A stretch of DNA of 64,000 nucleotides from Gordonia lacunae (GTDB taxonomy: Bacteria > Actinomycetota > Actinomycetes > Mycobacteriales > Mycobacteriaceae), in assembly GCF_002149015.1 (NCBI RefSeq), contig NZ_NGFO01000002.1:186001-250000 (forward strand). Reading direction: 5' to 3'. Each line of letters opens with the position of its first letter. Position 1 is the stretch's first letter. Both the position numbers and the translations under genes were made by a program. Of the stretch, positions 51,271 to 59,958 are shown one piece after another. The notes under the pieces were generated by a model. It was given only the letters and a program-made list of their open reading frames with translations. It was not told the DNA's origin and searched no databases.

Positions 51271-52542
51271 TCAGGCCCCGACGCCCTCGGCCCACGGATA
51301 GTTGTCGAGGAAAGGATCGGGTTCGATCGGTCCATCAGAACTCCACACCACGTCGAACTGTCCGTCTGCGGTCACTCGGCCGATCCGCGCCGTCTTGGTG
51401 ACATGGTGGTTCTCGCCGTCGACGGTGACCAGCCCCTCGGGCGCTTGGTAACTGACGCCGGCCGCAGCAGCGGACACCTCTTCGGGTGTGAACGTATCCG
51501 CTTTCTCGACCATCTGCTTCCACAGGTGCACAGCGGTGTAGGCCGATTCCATCGGGTCCGAGGTCACACTCGACGACCCGAACCGCTTCTTGAAGGCGGC
51601 AACGAACGCGTCGTTCACCGGATTGTCCAGAGACTGGTAGTAATTCCACGACGACAACTGTCCGACGAGATTCTGGGCTCCGATGCTCCTGACCTCTTCC
51701 TCACCGACGCACATCGACATGACCGGCATCGTCGATGCGTTCAGGCCGACGTTGTTGTACTCGCGGAAGAATGCGGCCAACGAGTCCCCTACCACCACGT
51801 TGAACACGGCATCGGCGTCGGATCGACGGATCTTGTTGACGATGGTGGAGAAGTCCGTGGAGCCGAGCGGGGCGTAATCCTCACCGGCGATGGTCATTCC
51901 GTTCTCCTCCGCATAAGCACGCACAATCGCGTTCGAGGTGCGGGGGAAGACGTAGTCACTGCCCACGAGATAGATCGACTTCACCCCTTGTTCGCGCAGG
52001 TAGTCCAGTGAGGGGATGATCTGCTGATTGGTCGTGGCACCCGTGTAGAAGATGTTCGGAGAGCTCTCCAGTCCCTCGTATTGCTGGCCGTAGTAGAGCA
52101 GCGCACCGGTGTCCTCGAACACGGGCAGCATCGCCTTCCGGCTGGCTGAGGTGTAACCGCCGAACACTGCTGCGACACAGTCGCTCGCCACAAGCTTCTG
52201 GGCCTTCTGGGCGAAGATCGCGGGATCGGAGGCGCCGTCCTCGGAGACCTGCCGCAGTTGTTTTCCGAGCACACCTCCGTCCGCGTTGATCTGCTCCACA
52301 GCGAGCGTGATGGCGTCATGGATCACGACTTCGCTCACGGCGGTTCCACCGCTGAGCGAGTTGATCGAACCCACCGCGACCGAGTCTCCGCTCGTGTCGA
52401 GACAGTCGACGCGGCCTGCGGCACTGTCACTGTCGGAAGCCGCACTCCCGCACGCGGACAGCAGGACACCGGCCACCGCCACAGCGGTGATCGACATCGT
52501 CACGCGCCATGGGGAACGTTCACGGGAAGAGTCCGTGGTCAT
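51271..52542 (-). CDS. Urea/amide ABC transporter substrate-binding lipoprotein (UrtA-like)
   Basis: A 423-residue exported lipoprotein of the Leu/Ile/Val-type periplasmic-binding fold, UrtA/AmiC subgroup. A basic start and hydrophobic core lead to the lipobox LLSAC, with lipidated C31. The body contains VAVGSINSLSGGTAVSEVVI, VAAVFGGYTSASRKAMLPVF and VFPRTSNAIVRAYAEENGM, all typical of urea-binding UrtA. It is the first gene of the urease operon, 42 bases upstream of ureAB. The permease and ATPase genes (urtBCDE) that normally follow are absent, so urea uptake would depend on another locus. Confidence 0.87.
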   Translation of the reverse strand: MTTDSSRERSPWRVTMSITAVAVAGVLLSACGSAASDSDSAAGRVDCLDTSGDSVAVGSINSLSGGTAVSEVVIHDAITLAVEQINADGGVLGKQLRQVSEDGASDPAIFAQKAQKLVASDCVAAVFGGYTSASRKAMLPVFEDTGALLYYGQQYEGLESSPNIFYTGATTNQQIIPSLDYLREQGVKSIYLVGSDYVFPRTSNAIVRAYAEENGMTIAGEDYAPLGSTDFSTIVNKIRRSDADAVFNVVVGDSLAAFFREYNNVGLNASTMPVMSMCVGEEEVRSIGAQNLVGQLSSWNYYQSLDNPVNDAFVAAFKKRFGSSSVTSDPMESAYTAVHLWKQMVEKADTFTPEEVSAAAAGVSYQAPEGLVTVDGENHHVTKTARIGRVTADGQFDVVWSSDGPIEPDPFLDNYPWAEGVGA

Positions 52543-52692
52543 CGGTAACTCCTGGCTTGTCGGCCGGTGGTGCTCGGCCGTCTGAGATCAATCGGTCACG
52601 GCCCCACAGCGGTGTGCGACCGGTGCCTCGAATCTAGGGACCGAGATCCGGTCCGTGAATCGGGAGAATTCCCCATCTTTCCCACTTCGATT

Positions 52693-52708
52693 GTTAACTG
52701 CTGGTTTC
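52693..52708 (-). promoter_or_regulatory. GlnR-like box upstream of the urease operon
   Basis: On the minus strand the 16 bases read GAAAC-N6-TTAAC, close to the actinobacterial GlnR half-site pair (GTnAC/GAAAC spaced by six). It lies about 150 bases upstream of the urtA-like gene in an AT-rich promoter gap (52543-52820, 278 bases). GlnR activates nitrogen genes in nitrogen limitation, which fits urease and urea capture. Confidence 0.5.
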
Positions 52709-52820
52709 TGGACCGACCAGGAGTGTTGCGTCACCGGTCTGACGGGAAACATCGCCGAAACGCGCCTGCGGAACAATGCGACACATCGAATGATCGTCGT
52801 CGGGGGGTTACGGAGAACGC

Positions 52821-53798
52821 ATGAGATCGTCGACCACCGGGCCCTACCACGAGGCGCTGGGCAGTGCGGCCGACCTCAACACACGCGCCGACGAGCTGCT
52901 GTGCGCGCTCGGTGAGCGCGTGTCGTCGTCGGCAAGTGCGATCAGTGTGTGGGATCCGGTCGCGGGCCGGCACCTGACCCTCGCCAATCACGACTATCCC
53001 GATTCGGTCATGAGCCATTTCAACAGCTGGTTCGTCTCGAACGACCCTCTGTTCAAAGAGATGGAGAGAACCCGCTCCGGCGCGCTGCGCTGGCGCGACT
53101 TCCCCGGGTACCGACGGACTCACTCGGTCACCAACGTGTTCACCCCGGCCGGATTCGACGAGGGACTGTCCGCTCGCCTTGTCACCGCACAAGGCACTTA
53201 TGCGGGGACCCTGCACGTCAATTCCGACGACCGCCGCTACCCCCGCGACGTGGACGTCACCGAGATCAATGAGCTCCGCAGCAGTGTCGCGTCGCTGCTC
53301 GACACGACGATGCGTCCGGTGATGGTGGCTGACTTCCTATCTCCCGGGAGCCCCGCGTGGCTCATCGACAGGTTGGGAAACTGCCGGGCCCTGCACGATC
53401 AGCTCATGCCAGATGTCGACCCCGGACTGCTCTCGCTCGTCGCGCGACTCGCCGGTACCGAGCGCAAGTTCCGATGGTGCGATCCCGGGGGAACCTGGCA
53501 TCTGGTCCGGCTGCTCCCGGCGACGCCGCGATATCGGGACGCCACACCGGTGGCGTTGACCTTCACGACGCCCGAGCCACTCCCCTACGACCTCACCGGA
53601 CGGGAGCTGGAGGTCCTCACCCTCGTGGCGAACGGTTTGACCTCGGCGCAGATCGCCGGTGCGCTCGTCATCAGCGCCAAGACAGTCGGCCGCCATATAG
53701 AGCACCTACTCGGCAAGACCGGGGTCGCCAACCGGGTCGGGTTGGCAACGCTGGCGCATCAGCACGGTCTCCTCAGCGCTCGCCAGATGCAACCCTGA
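52821..53798 (+). CDS. LuxR-family regulator divergent from the urease operon
   Basis: A 325-residue regulator with an N-terminal sensor-like domain (about 20-165, perhaps GAF-like: SSASAISVWDPVAGRHLTLA to NELRSSVASLLDTTM), a linker, and a C-terminal LuxR helix-turn-helix at about 255-315 (DLTGRELEVLTLVANGLTSA, QIAGALVISAKTVGRHIEHL). It is not a response regulator: it lacks the phospho-acceptor Asp domain. It is divergent from the urtA-urease operon, so it probably regulates it in response to an unknown signal. The start ATG is 278 bases from the urtA start. Confidence 0.85.
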   Translation: MRSSTTGPYHEALGSAADLNTRADELLCALGERVSSSASAISVWDPVAGRHLTLANHDYPDSVMSHFNSWFVSNDPLFKEMERTRSGALRWRDFPGYRRTHSVTNVFTPAGFDEGLSARLVTAQGTYAGTLHVNSDDRRYPRDVDVTEINELRSSVASLLDTTMRPVMVADFLSPGSPAWLIDRLGNCRALHDQLMPDVDPGLLSLVARLAGTERKFRWCDPGGTWHLVRLLPATPRYRDATPVALTFTTPEPLPYDLTGRELEVLTLVANGLTSAQIAGALVISAKTVGRHIEHLLGKTGVANRVGLATLAHQHGLLSARQMQP

Positions 53799-53817
53799 AG
53801 CGCAGGCGACCGGCTGA

Positions 53818-56019
53818 TCAGTCCGTACGCGCAGCCGCGATGATCCCGGCGATGTCCTCGTCTCGCATCCCGAAACCGGCGAGGCGACCGAGCGGGATCG
53901 AGGCGAGCATTCGTGCCATGTCGACGCCCAGCGCGTCGTTCCCAGCACTCATGAGGGGATTGTTCTCGGCCAGGCCGGCAAGCGCCTTCGCGGCAGCCGG
54001 GTTCGCCAGGACCTCGCCCAGGGTCGAGTTCTCGTCGATCGGGAGGACGACGTCGTCTCCGGGGATCTCGACGGTGAGGGTCAGCCGGATGTCGCGGCTC
54101 GACGCACCGGAATGGACCGCGTACTCACCCGATTCGACGATCCAGCGATCGACCCGGGTGTCCCAGTACGCGAGGTCGTTGCGGTCGATGACCACCGAGA
54201 CCGTCTGCAACTCACCGGGCTCGAGGTCGCGGGTGACCGCGAAACCCGTCAGCTCGCGCGACGGACGACCGACGCGCGACCCCGGCTTCGACGTGTAGAT
54301 CTGGACCACTTCGCGCCCGGCGCGCGGTCCGGTATTGGTGATCGTCACCTCGACGACCACTCCGTCGACATCCGAATCTTCGGCTGAGACAGAGAGATCC
54401 GAGTACGCGAACGTCGTGTAGGACAACCCGTGCCCGAACGGGTACGAGACCTCGAGGTCCCGCGCGTCGTACCAGCGGTAGCCGACGTAGATCCCCTCCC
54501 CGTACCGGATGTGGGAGTTCTCGTTCGGGAAGTTGAGGTATGCCGGTGTGTCCTGCAACCTGACCGGCACCGTCTCGGTGAGCCGCCCCGACGGGTTCAC
54601 CCTGCCGACGAGCACGTCGGCGATGGCCCCGCCCCCGGCCTGACCGAGGAGTGCGCCGTCGAGGACCGCGGGGGCCGCGGCGACCGCATCGAGGCGGAGG
54701 ACTCCGCCATGCGCGAGCACGACCACCGTTCGAGGCTGCACGTCGAGGATCCGCGTCAGCAGTTCGATCTGATCCGGTGGCAGTTCGATGTCGTCGCGGT
54801 CGAAGCCCTCCGACTCGTGCGACGCCGCCAGGCCCAGGAACAGGACCGCGACATCGGCGTCGGTCGCGGCGGCGATCGCGTCGGCCGGATCCACAGGTGC
54901 GTCGTCGGTGGAGAAGCCCGGGGCGTAGGTCACCGAGTGACCGGACGCCCGGATCTCGTCCACCGGCACATCCAGGCGCGTCGGGTTCACGTGTGAACTG
55001 CCACCGCCCTGGTACCGGGGTTCGCGCGCGAACTCGCCGATGACCGCGACGGATTGCCCGGAAACCAGTGGGAGAACGGCGCCCTCGTTCTTCAGCAGGA
55101 CGATGGACCGGCCGGCGGCTTCGCGGGCGAGGCGGTGGTGCAGATCGAGATCGACGACGACTCGGCCCGCGCGACCGGCACCCGCCCGCTCGGCGAGCCT
55201 CCGGACAGCCCGCGCCGATCGGTCCACGGCCGCCTCGTCGAGAGTCCCGTCCTCGACGGCGTCGACGATCTGCGCATCGGTCCGGCCACCGGACCCGGGC
55301 ATCTCGAGATCCAGTCCGGCCGCGACCGCACGGACGCGATCGGCGACCGCACCCCAGTCGGAGACCACCACACCGTCGAAGCCCCACTCACCGCGCAGCA
55401 GGTCGGTGAGGAGCCACTGATTCTCCGACGCCGCGATGCCGTTGATGCGGTTGTACGAGCACATCACGGTCCACGGATCGGCCGAGCGGATGATGTGGGC
55501 GAAGGCGCGGAGATAGATCTCGCGCATCGGCCGGGGATCGACGTCCGAACTCGAACGCATCCGGTCGTCCTCGGCGTTGTTCAGCGCGAAGTGTTTGGGC
55601 GATGTCCCGACCCCGATGCTCTGCACACCCTCGATCCACGCCGAGCCGAGCCGGCCCGTCACGAACGGATCCTCGGAGAAGTACTCGAAGTTCCTGCCGC
55701 ACCGTGGGTCTCGTTTGATGTTCACACCGGGACCGAGGAGAACGTCGACGCCGAGGCCACGGGCCTCACGTCCGAGCGCTTCGCCGACACGACGGATCAA
55801 CCCGACATCCCAACTCTGGCCGAGGCCGACGGCAGGCGGAAAGCAGGTGGCGGGTTCGCTGCCCGCGAGACCGAGGTGATCGGTCGCGCCGGTCTGTTTG
55901 CGGACCCCGTGGGGGCCGTCGGTGAGCGTCAGTGCGGGAACCGAACCGACCGCCTTCGTGGTCCAGAAATCGGCGCCGCTGCCCAGGGCGGCCTTCTGGG
56001 ACAAGCTCAGTTCGCTCAT
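53818..56019 (-). CDS. Glycoside hydrolase family 3 beta-glucosidase
   Basis: A 733-residue GH3 enzyme without a signal peptide, so cytosolic. The TIM-barrel domain has LTLTDGPHGVRKQ, NIKRDPRCGRNFEYFSEDP and GTSPKHFALNNAEDDR. The nucleophile is D221 in GVVVSDWGAV. An alpha/beta sandwich (about 285-480) holds VAVIGEFAREPRYQGGGSSH, and a fibronectin-III-like C-terminal domain follows (SYPFGHGLSYTTFAYSDLSV). It probably hydrolyses beta-glucosides or related oligosaccharides. No sugar transporter lies beside it. Confidence 0.9.
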   Translation of the reverse strand: MSELSLSQKAALGSGADFWTTKAVGSVPALTLTDGPHGVRKQTGATDHLGLAGSEPATCFPPAVGLGQSWDVGLIRRVGEALGREARGLGVDVLLGPGVNIKRDPRCGRNFEYFSEDPFVTGRLGSAWIEGVQSIGVGTSPKHFALNNAEDDRMRSSSDVDPRPMREIYLRAFAHIIRSADPWTVMCSYNRINGIAASENQWLLTDLLRGEWGFDGVVVSDWGAVADRVRAVAAGLDLEMPGSGGRTDAQIVDAVEDGTLDEAAVDRSARAVRRLAERAGAGRAGRVVVDLDLHHRLAREAAGRSIVLLKNEGAVLPLVSGQSVAVIGEFAREPRYQGGGSSHVNPTRLDVPVDEIRASGHSVTYAPGFSTDDAPVDPADAIAAATDADVAVLFLGLAASHESEGFDRDDIELPPDQIELLTRILDVQPRTVVVLAHGGVLRLDAVAAAPAVLDGALLGQAGGGAIADVLVGRVNPSGRLTETVPVRLQDTPAYLNFPNENSHIRYGEGIYVGYRWYDARDLEVSYPFGHGLSYTTFAYSDLSVSAEDSDVDGVVVEVTITNTGPRAGREVVQIYTSKPGSRVGRPSRELTGFAVTRDLEPGELQTVSVVIDRNDLAYWDTRVDRWIVESGEYAVHSGASSRDIRLTLTVEIPGDDVVLPIDENSTLGEVLANPAAAKALAGLAENNPLMSAGNDALGVDMARMLASIPLGRLAGFGMRDEDIAGIIAAARTD

Positions 56020-56049
56020 CCCAAGACACTACCGACGATCGTCAGTCGC

Positions 56050-56598
56050 TCAGCTCGACCCGGGGCAGTACACCGTGTACTCCCACCGGGTGCCCTCCTC
56101 GGGACCGGTGACACGTACGACGACGGAGGACTCGGTGCCCCGCGGCACGACGACTCGGGCACTCCCCGCGCCCTCGTTGCGATTGTCACCGACGTATCCG
56201 GTGTTGTGAATCAGTCTGCCCTGGTAGAACACCCGTATCTCGTCGGCCTGGTCGAGCGTGTCGTACCGCAGGGTGAAGCGGGTGGGTCCGGGCCGGCCCA
56301 GCATGTACCGCGTCTCCGTGACCCCTCGGCCCCCGGATCGCGTCTCCTCATCGCATTGCTGAACTCGCGGCGGCTGCACACCTCCACCGATGCTCCCGAC
56401 GAAGTCGAGATCCCGGGGATCCACACCGCCGAGGCTTCCGTAGTCGAGATCCCGGGGATCCACCCCATCGAGGCTGCCCGAGTCGACCGACCCACCCGGT
56501 TCCGCCCACGCGTCCGGAGAACCGGTTGTCGCCGCGGCCGGGACTCCGACCACCAGAACGGACATCAACAACAACCGTGCCATAGCTCGTGCGCGCAT
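56050..56598 (-). CDS. Secreted protein with a duplicated Asp-Leu-Asp repeat
   Basis: A 182-residue exported protein. The signal peptide is ARLLLMSVLVVGVPAAATTG with cleavage near DAWAEP (about 30). A tandem repeat of about 14 residues, GSLDGVDPRDLDY then GSLGGVDPRDLDF, is at about 41-67. A beta-rich C-terminal domain (RYMLGRPGPTRFTLRYDTLD, RVFYQGRLIHNTGYVGDNRN) ends with cysteine in VYCPGSS, which could pair with the cysteine in QQCDEE. No family is recognised; the last part resembles secreted carbohydrate- or protein-binding domains. The function is unknown. Confidence 0.7.
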   Translation of the reverse strand: MRARAMARLLLMSVLVVGVPAAATTGSPDAWAEPGGSVDSGSLDGVDPRDLDYGSLGGVDPRDLDFVGSIGGGVQPPRVQQCDEETRSGGRGVTETRYMLGRPGPTRFTLRYDTLDQADEIRVFYQGRLIHNTGYVGDNRNEGAGSARVVVPRGTESSVVVRVTGPEEGTRWEYTVYCPGSS

Positions 56599-56725
56599 GG
56601 ATCTCCGTACCGGTGGACAGTGGTTCGCTCGACGCTATCGATCGCCACAGACTCGCGGTATCCCCTCACCGGAGGAATCGGCAAGGGCGCCCGGGACACA
56701 GCCGAGCGCGGTCCGACCTCGTCGG

Positions 56726-57541
56726 CTACCCGTCGAGGTATCGGTCACGGAGGGCCTGCTGGTGTCCGACGTCCAGGCCCAGCGCCTCGCTGAAATAGCC
56801 CTCGACCCCGCCGTACTTCCTGTCCACCTCGTCGAACGCCGCGTCGAGGTATCCGGCGTCCACACCCAGCACGCCGACGAGTAGTTCGGGATCGCCCCCC
56901 GCCGCGGCGAACCCGTCGAAAATGTGCTTGAGCGACGGGATCAGACGCTCGTTGGTCAGGAGGTAGTCGCGGTAGACGTCGTCCTTCGGCACCCCGAGCA
57001 GGGTCAGGAAAGAGGCTGCCGCCCAACCGGTTCGGTCCTTGCCGGTGGTGCAGTGCACCAGGGCGGGCGTCGACCCCGCGTCGAGCAGTCCTCGGAAGAA
57101 CTCGGTGTAGGCGGCCGTCGCGCTGGGCAGGGTGATCATCTCGCGGTAGGTCCCGGAGATCATCTCGCGCGCCTTGCCGCCGGACAACATCTCATCGGCC
57201 TCCGCGACGACGGCCGGGTCGGCGAGCACCGCCCCGATGTTGGCGGGAATCGACATCTGTGCGTCGGCGAGGACATCGAGGGCGATGTTCGACGCGCCGG
57301 GCAGCGCAGGGTCCGGGATGGCTTCGCTCTCGTGCGCCGACCGCAGGTCGTACACGGTGGTCAGACCGAGCGCCTCCAGCGCGGGCACGTCGGCGGTGTC
57401 GAGGGCGGAGAAGTCCGTCGAACGGAACAGGACGCCGGATCGGACCGTGTGGCCGTCGACGGTGCGCCAGCCGCCGAGGTCGCGCAGGTTCGGCAGGCTC
57501 GGGATGGGGCTCGGCGCACCGGGGGTCGCAGTCACGGTCAC
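56726..57541 (-). CDS. Tyrosine phosphatase of the PtpB (DSP-like) family
   Basis: A 271-residue phosphatase. The P-loop HCTTGKDRTGW has catalytic C164 and R170 (CX5R). The N-terminal phrase LPNLRDLGGWRTVDGHTVRS and LFRSTDFSAL are hallmarks of the mycobacterial MptpB (Rv0153c) family. It also has a lid-like helical part (EMLSGGKAREMISGTYREMI). The enzyme dephosphorylates phosphotyrosine or phosphoinositides in the family. No signal peptide is seen. It is followed downstream by nothing coding for about 127 bases. Confidence 0.87.
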   Translation of the reverse strand: MTVTATPGAPSPIPSLPNLRDLGGWRTVDGHTVRSGVLFRSTDFSALDTADVPALEALGLTTVYDLRSAHESEAIPDPALPGASNIALDVLADAQMSIPANIGAVLADPAVVAEADEMLSGGKAREMISGTYREMITLPSATAAYTEFFRGLLDAGSTPALVHCTTGKDRTGWAAASFLTLLGVPKDDVYRDYLLTNERLIPSLKHIFDGFAAAGGDPELLVGVLGVDAGYLDAAFDEVDRKYGGVEGYFSEALGLDVGHQQALRDRYLDG

Positions 57542-57563
57542 ATCGTGACAGATCTCGGGCCGC

Positions 57564-58592
57564 TCAGTCGGTGAGCGCGCGTTCGAGCATCGGCCACGAC
57601 TTCACGAGCTGGTCCTGCCAGTACGGCCAGGCGTGCGTACCAGGGGTGTAATCGACGGTCGCGGGGATGCCGAGCTGCGTGAGCCGACGGTCGAGATTGA
57701 GCGTGCACTGATGGGTGGCGGCCTCGATCGCGCCACCGACCGCGATCTGGTCGATGTAGATCGTGGTCTTTCCGTCGATTCCCTGGCTCTGCAACTGGTC
57801 GTGCGGCCCGGGGATCCCCGTCCCGGTGCTGATGTAGATCGCCTTGCCGCGAAGCTTGTAGGCGTTGACGACCGGGTCGTGTGCACGCCACCCCGGGGAA
57901 CCGACCGGACCCCAGATGTTGGCGATGTCGCCGCCGCCGCGACCCTCCACGACCGCCCGGATGGCCAGCCGGCCCAGATTCGTGCTGGTCTCCGCGCACC
58001 CGCTGTAGGACGCGACAGCCCGGTAGAGCTGGGGTGCCGACTCGGCCAGACTCAACGACGATGTTCCCGCCATCGAGATCCCGGCGATCGCATTCACCCC
58101 GGTGGTGGTCAGCTTTTTGTCGATGAGCGGCGGTAATTCGCTGGTCAGAAAGGTCGTCCATTTGTTTCGCCCGAGCACCGGGTCGACTTTCACCCAGTCG
58201 GTGTAATAACTGTAGGCGCCACGCATCGGCACGACGACATTCACATTCTTGTCGGCGACGAAATCGACGATGTCGGTTTGCTCGAACCAGTGCCCGGTAC
58301 CCTCTCCGCCACCCGCACCGTTCAGCAGATACAGCGTCGGACGGGGCACCGATCGGTCCGCAGGTACGAGCACGCGCACCGGTACATCGCGTTTCATCGA
58401 CGGCGAATACACCGACAGGTCGAGGACCCGACCGTCGGCCACGGCGCGGGCCAGGGCCTGCGCCCGCGTCGAACCACTTCCCGGCTCCGCACTCGCGAGT
58501 GACGGAATTGCCAGGGCGGCAACGAGTGCAACGATCGAGAGCGTCGTGGCGACCAGGCGTCGGCGGAGAGCACCATCCGCTGCGGACATCAC
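57564..58592 (-). CDS. Secreted Ag85-type esterase/mycolyltransferase-like protein
   Basis: A 342-residue exported alpha/beta hydrolase of the esterase D/antigen 85 family. The signal peptide is VATTLSIVALVAALAIPSLA with cleavage after ASAEPGS (about 36-40). The nucleophile elbow is AIAGISMAGTSSL (S173), with TLYLLNGAGGGEGTGHWFEQ upstream and PGTHAWPYWQDQLVKSWP carrying the catalytic histidine. Ag85 proteins transfer mycolic acids onto trehalose and arabinogalactan. The similarity supports a mycolate-bearing host, though esterase-only activity is possible. Confidence 0.85.
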   Translation of the reverse strand: MMSAADGALRRRLVATTLSIVALVAALAIPSLASAEPGSGSTRAQALARAVADGRVLDLSVYSPSMKRDVPVRVLVPADRSVPRPTLYLLNGAGGGEGTGHWFEQTDIVDFVADKNVNVVVPMRGAYSYYTDWVKVDPVLGRNKWTTFLTSELPPLIDKKLTTTGVNAIAGISMAGTSSLSLAESAPQLYRAVASYSGCAETSTNLGRLAIRAVVEGRGGGDIANIWGPVGSPGWRAHDPVVNAYKLRGKAIYISTGTGIPGPHDQLQSQGIDGKTTIYIDQIAVGGAIEAATHQCTLNLDRRLTQLGIPATVDYTPGTHAWPYWQDQLVKSWPMLERALTD

Positions 58593-58965
58593 AGTCCCTT
58601 CACATCACTACGACCGCGCCGTCGTCTCGACAACGGAATTCACACGTACAGATATCGATCCGAACACGTTTCACCATACGCACCGAGGCCAATCCCGTCC
58701 GCATTACTCCGGTCGCGGCAATTGTCGTTCATCTGGCGATCGAAGCCGAATTGACTATCGTTGGGAAAGTTTTCACGATGACGAATCCCGATTACTGAAA
58801 CCGTCACCCGTCTGAGCAGCAAATCCCGCTCGGTCTTGTCCATTCGGGAGGTGTGGTCCACCGGAAACGGCCTGTTTCGGTCGCCGGCGTCGTGCAGAGC
58901 CGAGTCGTCTTCCTGATCGCAGATTAGGTTGTTCGAACTACAAACAGTCCACTCGGACCGGCCGT
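58593..58965. other. 373-base AT-richer gap with no gene
   Basis: The stretch has lower GC than the surroundings, as expected of a promoter for the esterase (minus) and possibly an untranslated leader. An imperfect inverted repeat, CCGGAAAC-GGCCT-GTTTCGG, sits around 58861-58880 and a GTTCGAAC palindrome around 58931. No open frame with a start and ribosome-binding site is seen. Confidence 0.4.
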
Positions 58966-59874
58966 TCAGGGCGTCACCGACACCGGGAACAGTGTGCGCG
59001 GATTCTGGAGCAACGCCGGCGGGATGACTTCCGATCGCGCGAGCGTGCCGGACCAGCGGACGTGGCGGCGATGCGGGGAGAGCGTCGCGCCGCGTGCCGA
59101 GAACCGGTAATCGCCATCCACCACGCCGAGCATCAGCGTCGGGTCGGTGCTCGTCGGGTGCAGCACGGCGACCTCGTCCCCGATCGCGAGGTCGGAGACG
59201 AATGAGGCCAGGACTCGCAGGTCCTTTCCCGGCCGACGCCCGGGAGTGCACTCCTTGAGCAGTTCCCTCAGCTCCGTCTCGGTGCGGCCGGACGCGTCGA
59301 CGTCGATGCCGGACTCGGTGCCGAGCCCGACGATCCGCTGTCGCCGGAACTCGGTGTACTGGTCGTCGGACGTGGCCCGGACAATCCACACCGTGCGGGT
59401 CGGCTCGTCCAGCTCATGGGCACCGGCGGCCGGCGGATCGGGCCAGAAGTACGGCAGTTCGTCGTCGACGTCGTCGAACACGGAGCCGTAGAAGTCCGGC
59501 GCCTTGCGGAGGAGCGCCGAACGATGACTGCGATGGAGTCGGTCGTCGCCGAGCCATGCCGGCATCAGCCCCTCCGCGGCCAGCTCGGCCTGGGTCCGAC
59601 CCACCACCTCGGGTGCGAACTCGGAGATCATCGGTGCCGTGCTGTCCGCACGCCCCTCACCGGTCCACACGTCGACGAAGGCGAGCCCGTACGCGACCAG
59701 AGCCGGGGTGTGGCCGCGCCACATCGTGACCGCGGGATGGCTGGCCCAGCCGTAGTCGAAGAGTTCGAGCGCACGCAGGATCTGCAACGTCTCCACCCGC
59801 TGCTTGCCGAGGCGCGCGGGGTCCAGGACCTCGGCGGAGCGTCGAAAATCCGGATACGGCAAGAACGTCTGCAT
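58966..59874 (-). CDS. PDG-like (T4 endonuclease V-type) plus EVE-like fusion protein
   Basis: A 302-residue protein of the MSMEG_6728 group. Residues 1-155 resemble a pyrimidine-dimer-glycosylase/endonuclease V-like domain: QTFLPYPDFRRSAEVLDPAR, GKQRVETLQILRALE and HPAVTMWRGHTPALVAYGLA, and later RLHRSHRSALLRKAPDFYG. Residues 170-302 are EVE/PUA-like (RTVWIVRATSDDQYTEFR, GDEVAVLHPTSTDPTLMLGV, HVRWSGTLARSEVIPPAL). EVE domains read modified bases in DNA or RNA, so the pair suggests recognition and processing of a modified or damaged base; this is inference. It stands alone, with terminator-like hairpins on the left side. Confidence 0.72.
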   Translation of the reverse strand: MQTFLPYPDFRRSAEVLDPARLGKQRVETLQILRALELFDYGWASHPAVTMWRGHTPALVAYGLAFVDVWTGEGRADSTAPMISEFAPEVVGRTQAELAAEGLMPAWLGDDRLHRSHRSALLRKAPDFYGSVFDDVDDELPYFWPDPPAAGAHELDEPTRTVWIVRATSDDQYTEFRRQRIVGLGTESGIDVDASGRTETELRELLKECTPGRRPGKDLRVLASFVSDLAIGDEVAVLHPTSTDPTLMLGVVDGDYRFSARGATLSPHRRHVRWSGTLARSEVIPPALLQNPRTLFPVSVTP

Positions 59875-59892
59875 ACGAGGCGCTTACCCACT

Positions 59893-59932
59893 CCCGCCGG
59901 GCACTCACACGTGCGCGTGAGCCGGCGGCGGG
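59893..59932 (-). terminator. Hairpin after the pentapeptide-repeat gene
   Basis: A compound inverted repeat, CCCGCCGG ... CTCAC-ACGTGCGC-GTGAG ... CGGCGGG, in the gap between the pentapeptide gene (ends 59959, minus) and the start of the MSMEG_6728-like gene. It is terminator-like. Confidence 0.6.
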
Positions 59933-59958
59933 TATCGGCGGTGGCGAGCTCGCAGTTG

